Made by a program: the position numbers and the translations under genes
The notes under the pieces: model-generated
What the model was told of the DNA's origin: nothing
The model's database searches: none
The model's input: the letters and a program-made list of their open reading frames with translations, nothing else
Shown: one piece after another, positions 57,465-64,000 of the stretch
Position numbering within the stretch: the stretch's first letter is position 1
Layout of the letters: each line of letters starts with the position of its first letter
From: CAWDZK01 sp963807005
Lineage (GTDB): Bacteria; Actinomycetota; Actinomycetes; JACCUZ01
Reading direction: 5' to 3'
DNA: 64,000 nt
Assembly (NCBI GenBank): GCA_963807005.1
Contig: CAWDZK010000001.1
Span: 62,001 to 126,000, forward strand

Positions 57465-59087
57465 TCAGTGCACGAGCGCCTTCTCCGAGCCGGCGCCGGT
57501 CAGGGACCGGACCTCCATCTCGGCGTAGCGCTCCTGGTACACGTCCTTGCTGGTCACCGTTCCCAGCCAGCCGAGCAGGAAGGCCAACGGGATCGAGATG
57601 ATCCCCGGGTTGCTCAGCGGGAACCAGTGGAAGTCGATCGACGGATCGGTGAACATCGACGCGCTCTTGCCGGTGACCGGGTCGGCGGGCTTGCCGGAGA
57701 CCACCGGTGAGAAGACGATCAGCGTGACGGCGGTGATCAGCCCGCCGTACATGCTCCACAGGGCGCCACGGGTGTTGAACCGCTTCCAGAACAGCGAGTA
57801 CAGGATCGTCGGCAGGTTCGCCGAGGCCGCGACCGCGAACGCGAGCGCGACCAGGAAGGCGATGTTCTGCCCGTTGGCGAGGATGCCGCCGACGATCGAC
57901 ACCAGGCCGATGACGACGGCGGTGATGCGTGCGACCCGCACCTCGGAGCCTTCGGCCGTCTCCCGGCCTGCGTGGATGACGTTGGCGTAGACGTCGTGCG
58001 CGAACGACGCCGACGCCGTGATCGTCAGACCGGCGACGACGGCAAGGATGGTGGCGAACGCGACGGCGGCGATGATGCCCAGCAGGATGGTGCCGCCGAG
58101 CTCGAACGCCAGCAGTGGTGCCGCGGAGTTCGCGCCGCCCGGCGCCGCCGCGATCGTCTCGGGCCCGACAAGGGCTGCCGCGCCGTACCCGAGGACGAGG
58201 GTGAACAGGTAGAACAGGCCGATCACCCAGATCGCCCAGACCACGGAACGCCGCGCCTCCCGGGCGGTCGGCACGGTGTAGAAGCGCATCAGCACGTGCG
58301 GCAGGCCGGCCGTGCCCAGCACCAGGGCCAGCGACAGCGAGATGAAGTCCAGCTTCGTGGTCCCGGTGGCGCCGTACGCCTTGCCCGGCTCGATCGAGCT
58401 GCCCTTCTCGACCGCGTCACCGAGGACGGAGGAGAGGTTGAAGCCGTACTTGCCGAGGACCCAGACGAACATGATGCCGGCCCCGACGATGAGCAGGGAC
58501 GCCTTGACGATCTGCACCCAGGTGGTGCCCTTCATGCCGCCCACGAGCACGTAGACGATCATGATGATCCCGACGACGGCGATGACCACGCTCTGCCCGG
58601 CCTTGGAGTCGACGCCGAGCAGCAGGGCCACCAGGCCGCCCGCCCCGGCCATCTGCGCCAGCAGGTAGAAGAACGACACGGCGAGAGTGCTGATCGCAGC
58701 GGCCATCCGGACCGGACGCTGACGCATCCGGAACGACAGGACGTCGGCCATCGTGAACTTGCCTGTGTTTCGCAGCATCTCGGCCACCAGCAGCAGCGCG
58801 ACCAACCACGCGACCAGGAAGCCGATCGAGTACAGGAAGCCGTCGTAGCCGTTGAGAGCGATGGCTCCGGCGATGCCGAGGAAGGACGCGGCCGAGAGGT
58901 AGTCGCCGGAGATGGCGATGCCGTTCTGCGGACCGGTGAACGAGCGGCCGGCGGCGTAGTAGTCCGAGGCGGTCCGGTTGTTGCGCGAGGCCCGGTAGAC
59001 GATCACCAGGGTGAGCGCGACGAAGATCAGGAAGATCGCGATGTTGACGGCGGGCTTGCCGACGGTGTCGGCGGCGAGGACGGGCAT
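57465..59087 (-). CDS. actP: Cation/acetate symporter (sodium:solute symporter family)
   Basis: The 540 aa have about 13 membrane helices. The SSS-family motif SASFLGIAGAIALNGYDGFLY and the actP-type GTAGLPHVLMRFYTVP are present, as is SASFAHDVYANV late in the protein. It starts in an overlap with the DUF485 gene stop. DUF485-ActP pairs import acetate and similar short acids, in line with acs next door. Confidence 0.92.
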   Translation of the reverse strand: MPVLAADTVGKPAVNIAIFLIFVALTLVIVYRASRNNRTASDYYAAGRSFTGPQNGIAISGDYLSAASFLGIAGAIALNGYDGFLYSIGFLVAWLVALLLVAEMLRNTGKFTMADVLSFRMRQRPVRMAAAISTLAVSFFYLLAQMAGAGGLVALLLGVDSKAGQSVVIAVVGIIMIVYVLVGGMKGTTWVQIVKASLLIVGAGIMFVWVLGKYGFNLSSVLGDAVEKGSSIEPGKAYGATGTTKLDFISLSLALVLGTAGLPHVLMRFYTVPTAREARRSVVWAIWVIGLFYLFTLVLGYGAAALVGPETIAAAPGGANSAAPLLAFELGGTILLGIIAAVAFATILAVVAGLTITASASFAHDVYANVIHAGRETAEGSEVRVARITAVVIGLVSIVGGILANGQNIAFLVALAFAVAASANLPTILYSLFWKRFNTRGALWSMYGGLITAVTLIVFSPVVSGKPADPVTGKSASMFTDPSIDFHWFPLSNPGIISIPLAFLLGWLGTVTSKDVYQERYAEMEVRSLTGAGSEKALVH

Positions 59088-59425
59088 CAGATGGTCCCCT
59101 CGATCTCGTGCCGGAGCTCTTCGGCCACCGGGTCCAGGTGCTTGTCGGCGAACCGGACGTAGAGCATCGTGATCGCGAACGTCGACACGAACTGCAGCAG
59201 GCCGAGGATGATGCCGACGTTGACGTTGCCGAAGACGGACTTCGACATGAAGTCGTGGGCGTAGGCGGCCAGCAGGACGTAGAGGAAGTACCAGGCGAGG
59301 AACAGCAGGGTGACCGGGAAGACGAAGCTGCGCTGCTTGCGACGCAGGTGCTGGAAGCGGTCGGACGCCTGGATCGCGGTGTAGACGCCGCCGGGCGGCG
59401 GGTGTCCTTCGACGGGGCTGGTCAC
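59087..59425 (-). CDS. DUF485 membrane protein, partner of the acetate symporter
   Basis: The 112 aa have two membrane helices: FVFPVTLLFLAWYFLYVLLAAYAHDFM and NVGIILGLLQFVSTFAITMLYVRFA, the DUF485 pattern. GTG at 59425 follows GGAGG with good spacing, so this start is favoured over longer readings. The direct repeat at 59527-59558 lies about 100 bp upstream as a probable LytTR operator. Confidence 0.88.
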   Translation of the reverse strand: MTSPVEGHPPPGGVYTAIQASDRFQHLRRKQRSFVFPVTLLFLAWYFLYVLLAAYAHDFMSKSVFGNVNVGIILGLLQFVSTFAITMLYVRFADKHLDPVAEELRHEIEGTI

Positions 59426-59526
59426 GGGACTGACCTCCGGGTCTCGGCCGTGCTCGCACGCGCGGCGTTCGGGCCGAACTGTCCCGATCAGCTCATACCC
59501 GGGTGAAGGGACCGGGGCCACGGTTG

Positions 59527-59558
59527 CGACGAACGGTCGTCCTGGTCGACGAACGGTC
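59527..59558 (-). promoter_or_regulatory. Direct repeat resembling a LytTR binding site
   Basis: CGACGAACGGTC occurs twice (59527-59538 and 59547-59558), 20 bp apart. On the minus strand each contains ACCGTTCGTC, which fits nine of ten positions of the published LytTR half-site pattern. Spacing of about two helical turns is also right. It lies upstream of the DUF485-actP operon, and a LytTR regulator is encoded at 62985-63740. Confidence 0.6.
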
Positions 59559-59581
59559 CGGTCGGACCGCCCGTCGTCCGT

Positions 59582-60847
59582 TCACCCGCCGGACCGGGTC
59601 GCGTCCTGCGGCGGTACCGCGGCCTCGGCCGCCTCCACGACCTCGCGCGGCAACCAACGGAGGGCGGCCAGGGTGGTGAGCAGAAGGGCGACGCCGCCGA
59701 CGAGGAACGGCGCGCTCAGACCCAGGCCGCGGGCCAGCAGGCCGCCCAGGGCCGAGCCCACCGGCATCGAGCCGAGACCGACCAGCCGGTAGGCGCTGGT
59801 GACCCGGCCTAGCAGGGCGTCCGGCACGATCCGCTGGCGCAGGCTGATCGTGGCCACGTTCCAGAGCCCGCCGGTGGCGCCGGCGAGCGCGAACGCCACC
59901 GCCGCGACCGCGACCGCGGGCACCAGACCGGTGGCGAGCAGTGCCGCCCCTTGCACCGACAGCACGCTCACGACGATCCCGTGCGTCCCGAGCCGCCGCC
60001 GCAGCCACGACGACGTGGCCATCCCGGTCACGCCGCCGACGGCGAACACGACCAGCAGCACGCCGTACCCGCGTTCGGACAGGCCGAGGCTCTCCTGCAC
60101 GAAGAGCACCAGCACGCCCAGGACGGCGGCGCTGACGGCGTTGAACACGGCGAGCAGCAGGCACAGCGTGCGCAGGACGTGCGAGGACCACAGGTACCGC
60201 AGCCCCTCGGCGAGTGCCGCCCTCATCGGCTGCGGCGCACCGGTGCGGGGCGTGCGGCGCACCCGGCCGGCCAGGGTCAGCACGATCAGCCCGCTGGCCA
60301 GGAAGGACACGGCGTCGACCGTGAAGGGCAGCGACACAGCGATGACGAACAGCACGCCACCGATCGGCGGCCCGAGCAGCGAGCTGGGCACGGTCATCCC
60401 GACCTGCAGCCAGGAGTTGGCGGTCTCCAGCCGGTCCCGCCGCACGACCGCGGGCAGGAAGGCCGACGCGGCGTTCATGCCCATGACCCCGGCGACGCCG
60501 GTGACGAAGGCGAACCCCGCCAGCAACGGAAGCCCGACCGCTCCCTCGGCCACCGCCACCGCGAACGCGGCGAAGAGCGCGGCCTGCACCAGGTCGGTGA
60601 CGGCCATGATGCGCACCCGGTCCCACCGGTCGGCGAGCGCGCCGGACACCAGGCCGAGCAGCAGCCAGGCGGACTGCTGCGCGGTCTGCACGAGAGCCAC
60701 CTGAGCCGGGTCACGGGTGAGCCGGGCGGCGAGCAGCGGGACGGCCACGAAGGTGAGGCCGTCGCCGGCCGCCGAGACCGTCGACGACGCCCACAGCCGC
60801 CAGAAGGGGCCGCCCAGGTCGGGACGCGGCGCGGCGAACGCCTTCAC
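59582..60847 (-). CDS. MFS transporter
   Basis: The 421 aa have about twelve membrane helices, starting WRLWASSTVSAAGDGLTFVAVPLLA with the inter-helix motif GALADRWDRVRIM. The pattern matches the enterobactin-exporter/macrolide-efflux-like MFS_3 group. GTG overlaps the stop of the symporter gene (GTGA), so it is co-transcribed with the second symporter unit. Cargo unknown. Confidence 0.87.
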   Translation of the reverse strand: MKAFAAPRPDLGGPFWRLWASSTVSAAGDGLTFVAVPLLAARLTRDPAQVALVQTAQQSAWLLLGLVSGALADRWDRVRIMAVTDLVQAALFAAFAVAVAEGAVGLPLLAGFAFVTGVAGVMGMNAASAFLPAVVRRDRLETANSWLQVGMTVPSSLLGPPIGGVLFVIAVSLPFTVDAVSFLASGLIVLTLAGRVRRTPRTGAPQPMRAALAEGLRYLWSSHVLRTLCLLLAVFNAVSAAVLGVLVLFVQESLGLSERGYGVLLVVFAVGGVTGMATSSWLRRRLGTHGIVVSVLSVQGAALLATGLVPAVAVAAVAFALAGATGGLWNVATISLRQRIVPDALLGRVTSAYRLVGLGSMPVGSALGGLLARGLGLSAPFLVGGVALLLTTLAALRWLPREVVEAAEAAVPPQDATRSGG

Positions 60848-62598
60848 GACGGTCGTGCCGGCCGGACCCGGTCGAGCAGGTCCACCGACTCGGGGGCGTG
60901 CAGCCGGACCATCGTGCGCGCGACCCCCGGGGCGGCCCGGTGCGGCGTGCGCAGGGACACGATCACCATCACCGCGAAGGCGATCGGCACGGTCCAGGCC
61001 GCGGGCTGCGCGAGCAGGGCGCCGGTCCACCCGTCGCGGTCCAGGCCGGCGACGGTGGCCGACACCGCGGCCGTCGCGAGCCCACCGCCGGTCAGCAACC
61101 CGGCGGTCGCGCCGATGTCGGTCAGCCCGCGCCACCAGATGCCCAGGATCAGCAAGGGACAGAACGACGAGGCGGCCACCGCGAAGGCCAGCCCCACGAC
61201 GTCGGCGATGTTGAGCGAGGACGCGCCGAGCGACAGCACGAACGGCACGGTCACCGCGAGGGCGGCCGCCAGCCGGAAGTCGCGCACCGAGTCGCGCAGC
61301 ACGTCCTGCGACAGCACCCCGGCCACCGAGACCGTGAGGCCGGACGAGGTGGACAGGAACGCCGCGAACGCCCCGGCAGTCACCAGGGCGGTGAGCAGCT
61401 GGCCGCCGGTGCCGCCGACGAGCCGCTCGGGCAGCATCAGCACGGCGGTGTCGGTCCGTCCGGTCAGCAGCAGGTCGGGGGTGTAGACCCGGGCCAGCGC
61501 GCCGTAGACGGTGGGCAGCAGGTAGAACGCGCCCAGCAGGCCGAGCACCACCAGCGTCGTCCGGCGCGCGGCCCGGCCGTCCGGGTTGGTGTAGAAGCGC
61601 ACCAGGACGTGCGGCAGTCCCATGGTGCCGAAGAACAGCGCGAGGATGAGCGAGTACGTCGCGTAGAGCGGGTGGTCGCGGCCCCCCGCGCCGGACAGCG
61701 GTCGGGCCCAGTCGGCGGCGTCGCTCGGCTGGAGGCCGGTGGCGTGCGGGACCACCGCACCGGCCGGGAACGTCAGCCGGGTGCCGTCCGCTGCCCACCA
61801 CGTGCCGTCGCTGAGCGTCAGCCGTCCACCGTCGTACGCGTTGGCCCTGGCCGGCGTCGGTCCGACCCACCCGCTGACCCGCACCACGACGGGGTCGCGG
61901 ACCACGAAGGACGTGGCGTCCGTGACCCGGACGGTGGTGCGCTCGGCGAACGTCGCCGGACCGTCTGCCGGGGTGCGCGACCCGTCCGCCTGCCAGGCCA
62001 GGGCGAGGAACACGACCGGCACGGCGAGCGCGGTGAGCTTGAGCCAGTACTGGAACGCCTGCACGAACGTGATGCTGCGCATGCCGCCGGTGGCGACGCT
62101 GAACACCACCACGACCGCGACCAGCAGGCCGCCGACCCAGCCCGGCGCCCCGGTGGCCAACCCGACGGTGAGACCGGCCCCGACGAACTGCGGCAGCAGG
62201 TACAGCCAGCCGATGGTGACGACCAGAACGCTCGCGATCCGGCGCACGGTCCGGGACTCGGTCCGGGCCTCGGCGAAGTCGGGCAGCGTGTACGCGCCGG
62301 ACCGGCGCAGGGGAGCGGCGACCAGGACGAGCAGCACGAGGTAGCCGGCGGTGTAGCCGACCGGGAACCACAGCATGTCCGCGCCGTAGGCGAGGATCAG
62401 CCCGGCGACGCCGAGGAAGGACGCGGCCGAGAGGTACTCGCCGCCGATCGCTGACGCGTTCCACACCGGCGACACCGACCGGGACGCGACGTAGAAGTCG
62501 CTGGTGGTGCGCGAGAACCGCAGCGCGTAGGTGCCGATCAGCATCGTTGCAGCGATGACCGCGGCGACAGCCGCCACGCCGTACGCGGTGCCGGTCAC
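60844..62598 (-). CDS. Sodium:solute symporter (ActP-like, second copy)
   Basis: The 584 aa resemble ActP with SASFLGVAGLILAYGADMLWF and GTMGLPHVLVRFYTNPDGRAAR. An inserted hydrophilic loop of about 90 residues (starting after FLALAWQADGSR) sets it apart from the actP copy and may be a periplasmic sensor-like or specificity loop. The GTG start overlaps the stop of the small DUF485-like gene. Its place beside a LytS/LytTR pair suggests a carboxylate or pyruvate-type substrate. Confidence 0.87.
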   Translation of the reverse strand: MTGTAYGVAAVAAVIAATMLIGTYALRFSRTTSDFYVASRSVSPVWNASAIGGEYLSAASFLGVAGLILAYGADMLWFPVGYTAGYLVLLVLVAAPLRRSGAYTLPDFAEARTESRTVRRIASVLVVTIGWLYLLPQFVGAGLTVGLATGAPGWVGGLLVAVVVVFSVATGGMRSITFVQAFQYWLKLTALAVPVVFLALAWQADGSRTPADGPATFAERTTVRVTDATSFVVRDPVVVRVSGWVGPTPARANAYDGGRLTLSDGTWWAADGTRLTFPAGAVVPHATGLQPSDAADWARPLSGAGGRDHPLYATYSLILALFFGTMGLPHVLVRFYTNPDGRAARRTTLVVLGLLGAFYLLPTVYGALARVYTPDLLLTGRTDTAVLMLPERLVGGTGGQLLTALVTAGAFAAFLSTSSGLTVSVAGVLSQDVLRDSVRDFRLAAALAVTVPFVLSLGASSLNIADVVGLAFAVAASSFCPLLILGIWWRGLTDIGATAGLLTGGGLATAAVSATVAGLDRDGWTGALLAQPAAWTVPIAFAVMVIVSLRTPHRAAPGVARTMVRLHAPESVDLLDRVRPARPS

Positions 62599-62988
62599 TG
62601 CACCAGCTCGGTGAAGTCGCGCTCGTTGCGTTCGGCCTGCCGCACGTAGAGCCAGGCGGCCAGGACGAGTGACGGGTAGACCAGGGCACCGAGCAGCAGC
62701 CACGGCAACGGCAGCCCCAGCAGCTGCACCGAGGCGAGCCGCGGCTGCAGCGGCGAAGGCCACCGGCAGGCCGCCGAGCAGGACGGCGAAGATGAGGCAG
62801 ACGCCCACCGCGAGCCGCAGCTGCAGCCGTACCAGCGAGCGCATGTACACGTCGCCGACGATCGTCTGCTCGTCGATCTCCCGCCGCACCGAGCGGTGCC
62901 CCACCGCCCGGGTGGCCGCGCTGCGGGGCGACACGACGCGGACGCGTCTCGGCGGCCCAGCGGTCGGCCCGTCGGTCGGAGCCGTCAC
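62595..62988 (-). pseudogene. DUF485-like membrane protein, frameshifted
   Basis: The start (GTG at 62988) gives a basic region and the first helix LQLRLAVGVCLIFAVLLGGLPVAF. The second half (RLASVQLLGLPLPWLLLGAL ... ERNERDFTELVQ) is in a different frame and stops at 62595. Deleting one base (t at 62746) restores AAAPRLASVQ and a 130-aa protein. As written, the frame runs on into the symporter, making an artificial fusion. Confidence 0.75.
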
Positions 62989-63740
62989 GGCTGCCTCGGC
63001 CGGGCGCTGCGGACCAGCATGTCCCGGAGCTCACGGGTGTGCCTTCGGCTGACCTGGAGCACGTCGGCGCCGACGCGCACCGTCCAGCGCCCACCCTCGA
63101 CCCGCATCTCGTCGATGTGGTGCAACGCGACGAGATGGCTGCGGTGCACGCGGACGAAACCGGCCGCGCGCCACTCCTGCTCCAGCGTCGTCAACGGCAC
63201 CCGCACGAGGTGCGTCCCGGCGGCGGTGTGCAGCCGGGCATAGTCGCCGTGCGCCTCGGCGTAGCGGACGTCGCTGCGCTGCACGAACCTGGTGACGCCG
63301 CCGAGCTCGACCGCGATGGTCTCGTCGTCCGGCGCCGCCGCTACGCCGTCCGCGCCGCCGAGCGCGTCGCCCACCCGGCGCACCGCCTCCGACAGCCGCT
63401 CGGCCCGCACCGGCTTGAGCAGGTAGTCGACCGCGCGGAGGTCGAACGCCTCGACGGCGTGCTCGTCGTGCGCCGTGACGAAGACGACCTTCGGCGGCTC
63501 CCTGAAGCGGGCCAGGACGCGCGCCACGTCGAGACCGTCCAGTCCCGGCATCCGGACGTCGAGGAACAGCGCGTCGACGTCGTGGGTCTCGAGCGCCTTG
63601 AGGACCTCGGCGCCGGTCGCCGCCGTGGCGACCTCGCCCACCTCCGGGTCCCGGCCCAGCAGGTACGCGAGCTCGTCCCGCGCCGGAGCCTCGTCGTCGG
63701 CGACGAGCACCCGCAGCCCCGTCGCCCGCAGCTCAGGCAT
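62985..63740 (-). CDS. LytTR-family response regulator
   Basis: The 251 aa have a receiver domain (D15, D16, phospho-acceptor D61 in LFLDVRMPGLDG, T89, K109) and a LytTR DNA-binding domain from about 150 (VRYAEAHGDYARLHTAAG, FVRVHRSHLVALHHI). The stop overlaps the DUF485-like gene and the start overlaps the sensor kinase gene by 8 bp, so kinase, regulator and transporter genes are one unit. The direct repeat at 59527-59558 is its likely target. Confidence 0.92.
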   Translation of the reverse strand: MPELRATGLRVLVADDEAPARDELAYLLGRDPEVGEVATAATGAEVLKALETHDVDALFLDVRMPGLDGLDVARVLARFREPPKVVFVTAHDEHAVEAFDLRAVDYLLKPVRAERLSEAVRRVGDALGGADGVAAAPDDETIAVELGGVTRFVQRSDVRYAEAHGDYARLHTAAGTHLVRVPLTTLEQEWRAAGFVRVHRSHLVALHHIDEMRVEGGRWTVRVGADVLQVSRRHTRELRDMLVRSARPRQP

Positions 63741-64000
63741 GCACACCCGCGTGGTACTTCGGCACCCGCATGCTGACCTTCGTGCCCGCACCCGGCGCCG
63801 TCTCGACGACGAGGCCGTAGTCGTCGCCGTACACCTGGCGCAGCCGCTCGTCGACGTTGCCGAGCCCCACGCTGTCACCGTCGGGACGGCCGGCCAGGGT
63901 GCGCCGTACGGCCTCGGGGTCGATGCCGGTCCCGTCGTCCTCGACCGAGATGAGCGCCTCGCTGCCGTGGTCCCGGGCCACGATCGTCACGTGCCCCTCA
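63733..64000 (-). CDS. LytS-type sensor histidine kinase, C-terminal part (runs off the window)
   Basis: Only the last 88 residues or so are present: the ATPase part with SVEDDGTGIDPEAV (G1 box), then SVGLGNVDERLRQVYGDDYGL, typical of LytS/YehU (HPK8) kinases. The phosphorylated histidine and any sensor domain lie outside. It is translationally coupled to the LytTR regulator. Confidence 0.85.
   Translation of the reverse strand, partial: EGHVTIVARDHGSEALISVEDDGTGIDPEAVRRTLAGRPDGDSVGLGNVDERLRQVYGDDYGLVVETAPGAGTKVSMRVPKYHAGVHA

Overview
The window is chromosomal DNA from a high-GC (about 70%), GTG-rich actinobacterium. Supporting signs are a WhiB4/WblA-type regulator, an RsiG-type c-di-GMP protein, MarP, an F420-type LLM oxidoreductase, leaderless starts, actinobacterial SOS boxes (TCGAAC-N4-GTTCGA) and two DUF222-HNH genes. 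The order of core genes follows, in inverted orientation, what I remember of Mycobacterium tuberculosis between about Rv3667 (acs) and Rv3721c (dnaX). The family cannot be fixed from this window; Nocardioidaceae or a relative would fit.

Layout. (1) 1-6.6 kb is housekeeping: tRNA-Ser(GGA), SRP RNA, dnaX, ybaB/ebfC, recR, a DUF5063 gene, then lysC (with an internal beta-subunit start) and asd. (2) 6.5-17.1 kb holds a frameshifted membrane protein, a DUF5995 protein, a methyltransferase remnant, a sigma/membrane WD40-like pair, tRNA-Pro(CGG), a metallophosphoesterase, a YqeY-like protein, a PASTA class A penicillin-binding protein, whiB4 and two ArsA-type ATPases. (3) 17.2-39.94 kb is an accessory block of about 22 kb, mostly catabolic, set between the ArsA pair and the small gene/RidA pair that directly follow them in mycobacteria. 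(4) 40-53 kb returns to the conserved block: DUF4177-like, RidA, a metallo-beta-lactamase-fold gene, crp, rsiG-like, nth, a TlpA-like lipoprotein, NUDIX, marP, with a yybP-ykoY/terC unit and smaller genes added. (5) 53-64 kb holds a second DUF222-HNH gene with an SOS box, acs, two DUF485/sodium-solute symporter units and a LytS/LytTR two-component pair that runs off the end.

The catabolic block is the most interesting part. It encodes a 2-aminobenzoyl-CoA (or salicylyl-CoA) monooxygenase/reductase fusion, a benzoate/2-aminobenzoate-type CoA ligase, a thioesterase, an isatin-hydrolase/kynurenine-formamidase-like cyclase, a ThDP enzyme, RidA, SDRs, a thiolase, a BadI/MenB-like ring-opening crotonase, an esterase, an ADP-forming acyl-CoA synthetase, a second AMP-forming ligase, the large subunit of a B12 acyl-CoA mutase and a PaaX-type regulator. 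My reading is aerobic CoA-dependent breakdown of anthranilate, perhaps fed from isatin or kynurenine. Four promoters in the block share TCGT-N4-TTGAC-N-GTCG (the first base is G in one copy, and one copy deviates in the last four bases), always 31-45 bp before a minus-strand gene. This looks like a regulon operator.

Five genes (membrane protein, PBP tail, SDR, MBL protein, DUF485 protein) are each restored to a normal frame by removing a single base. This may be sequence error or recent decay, so the affected genes should be read with care.
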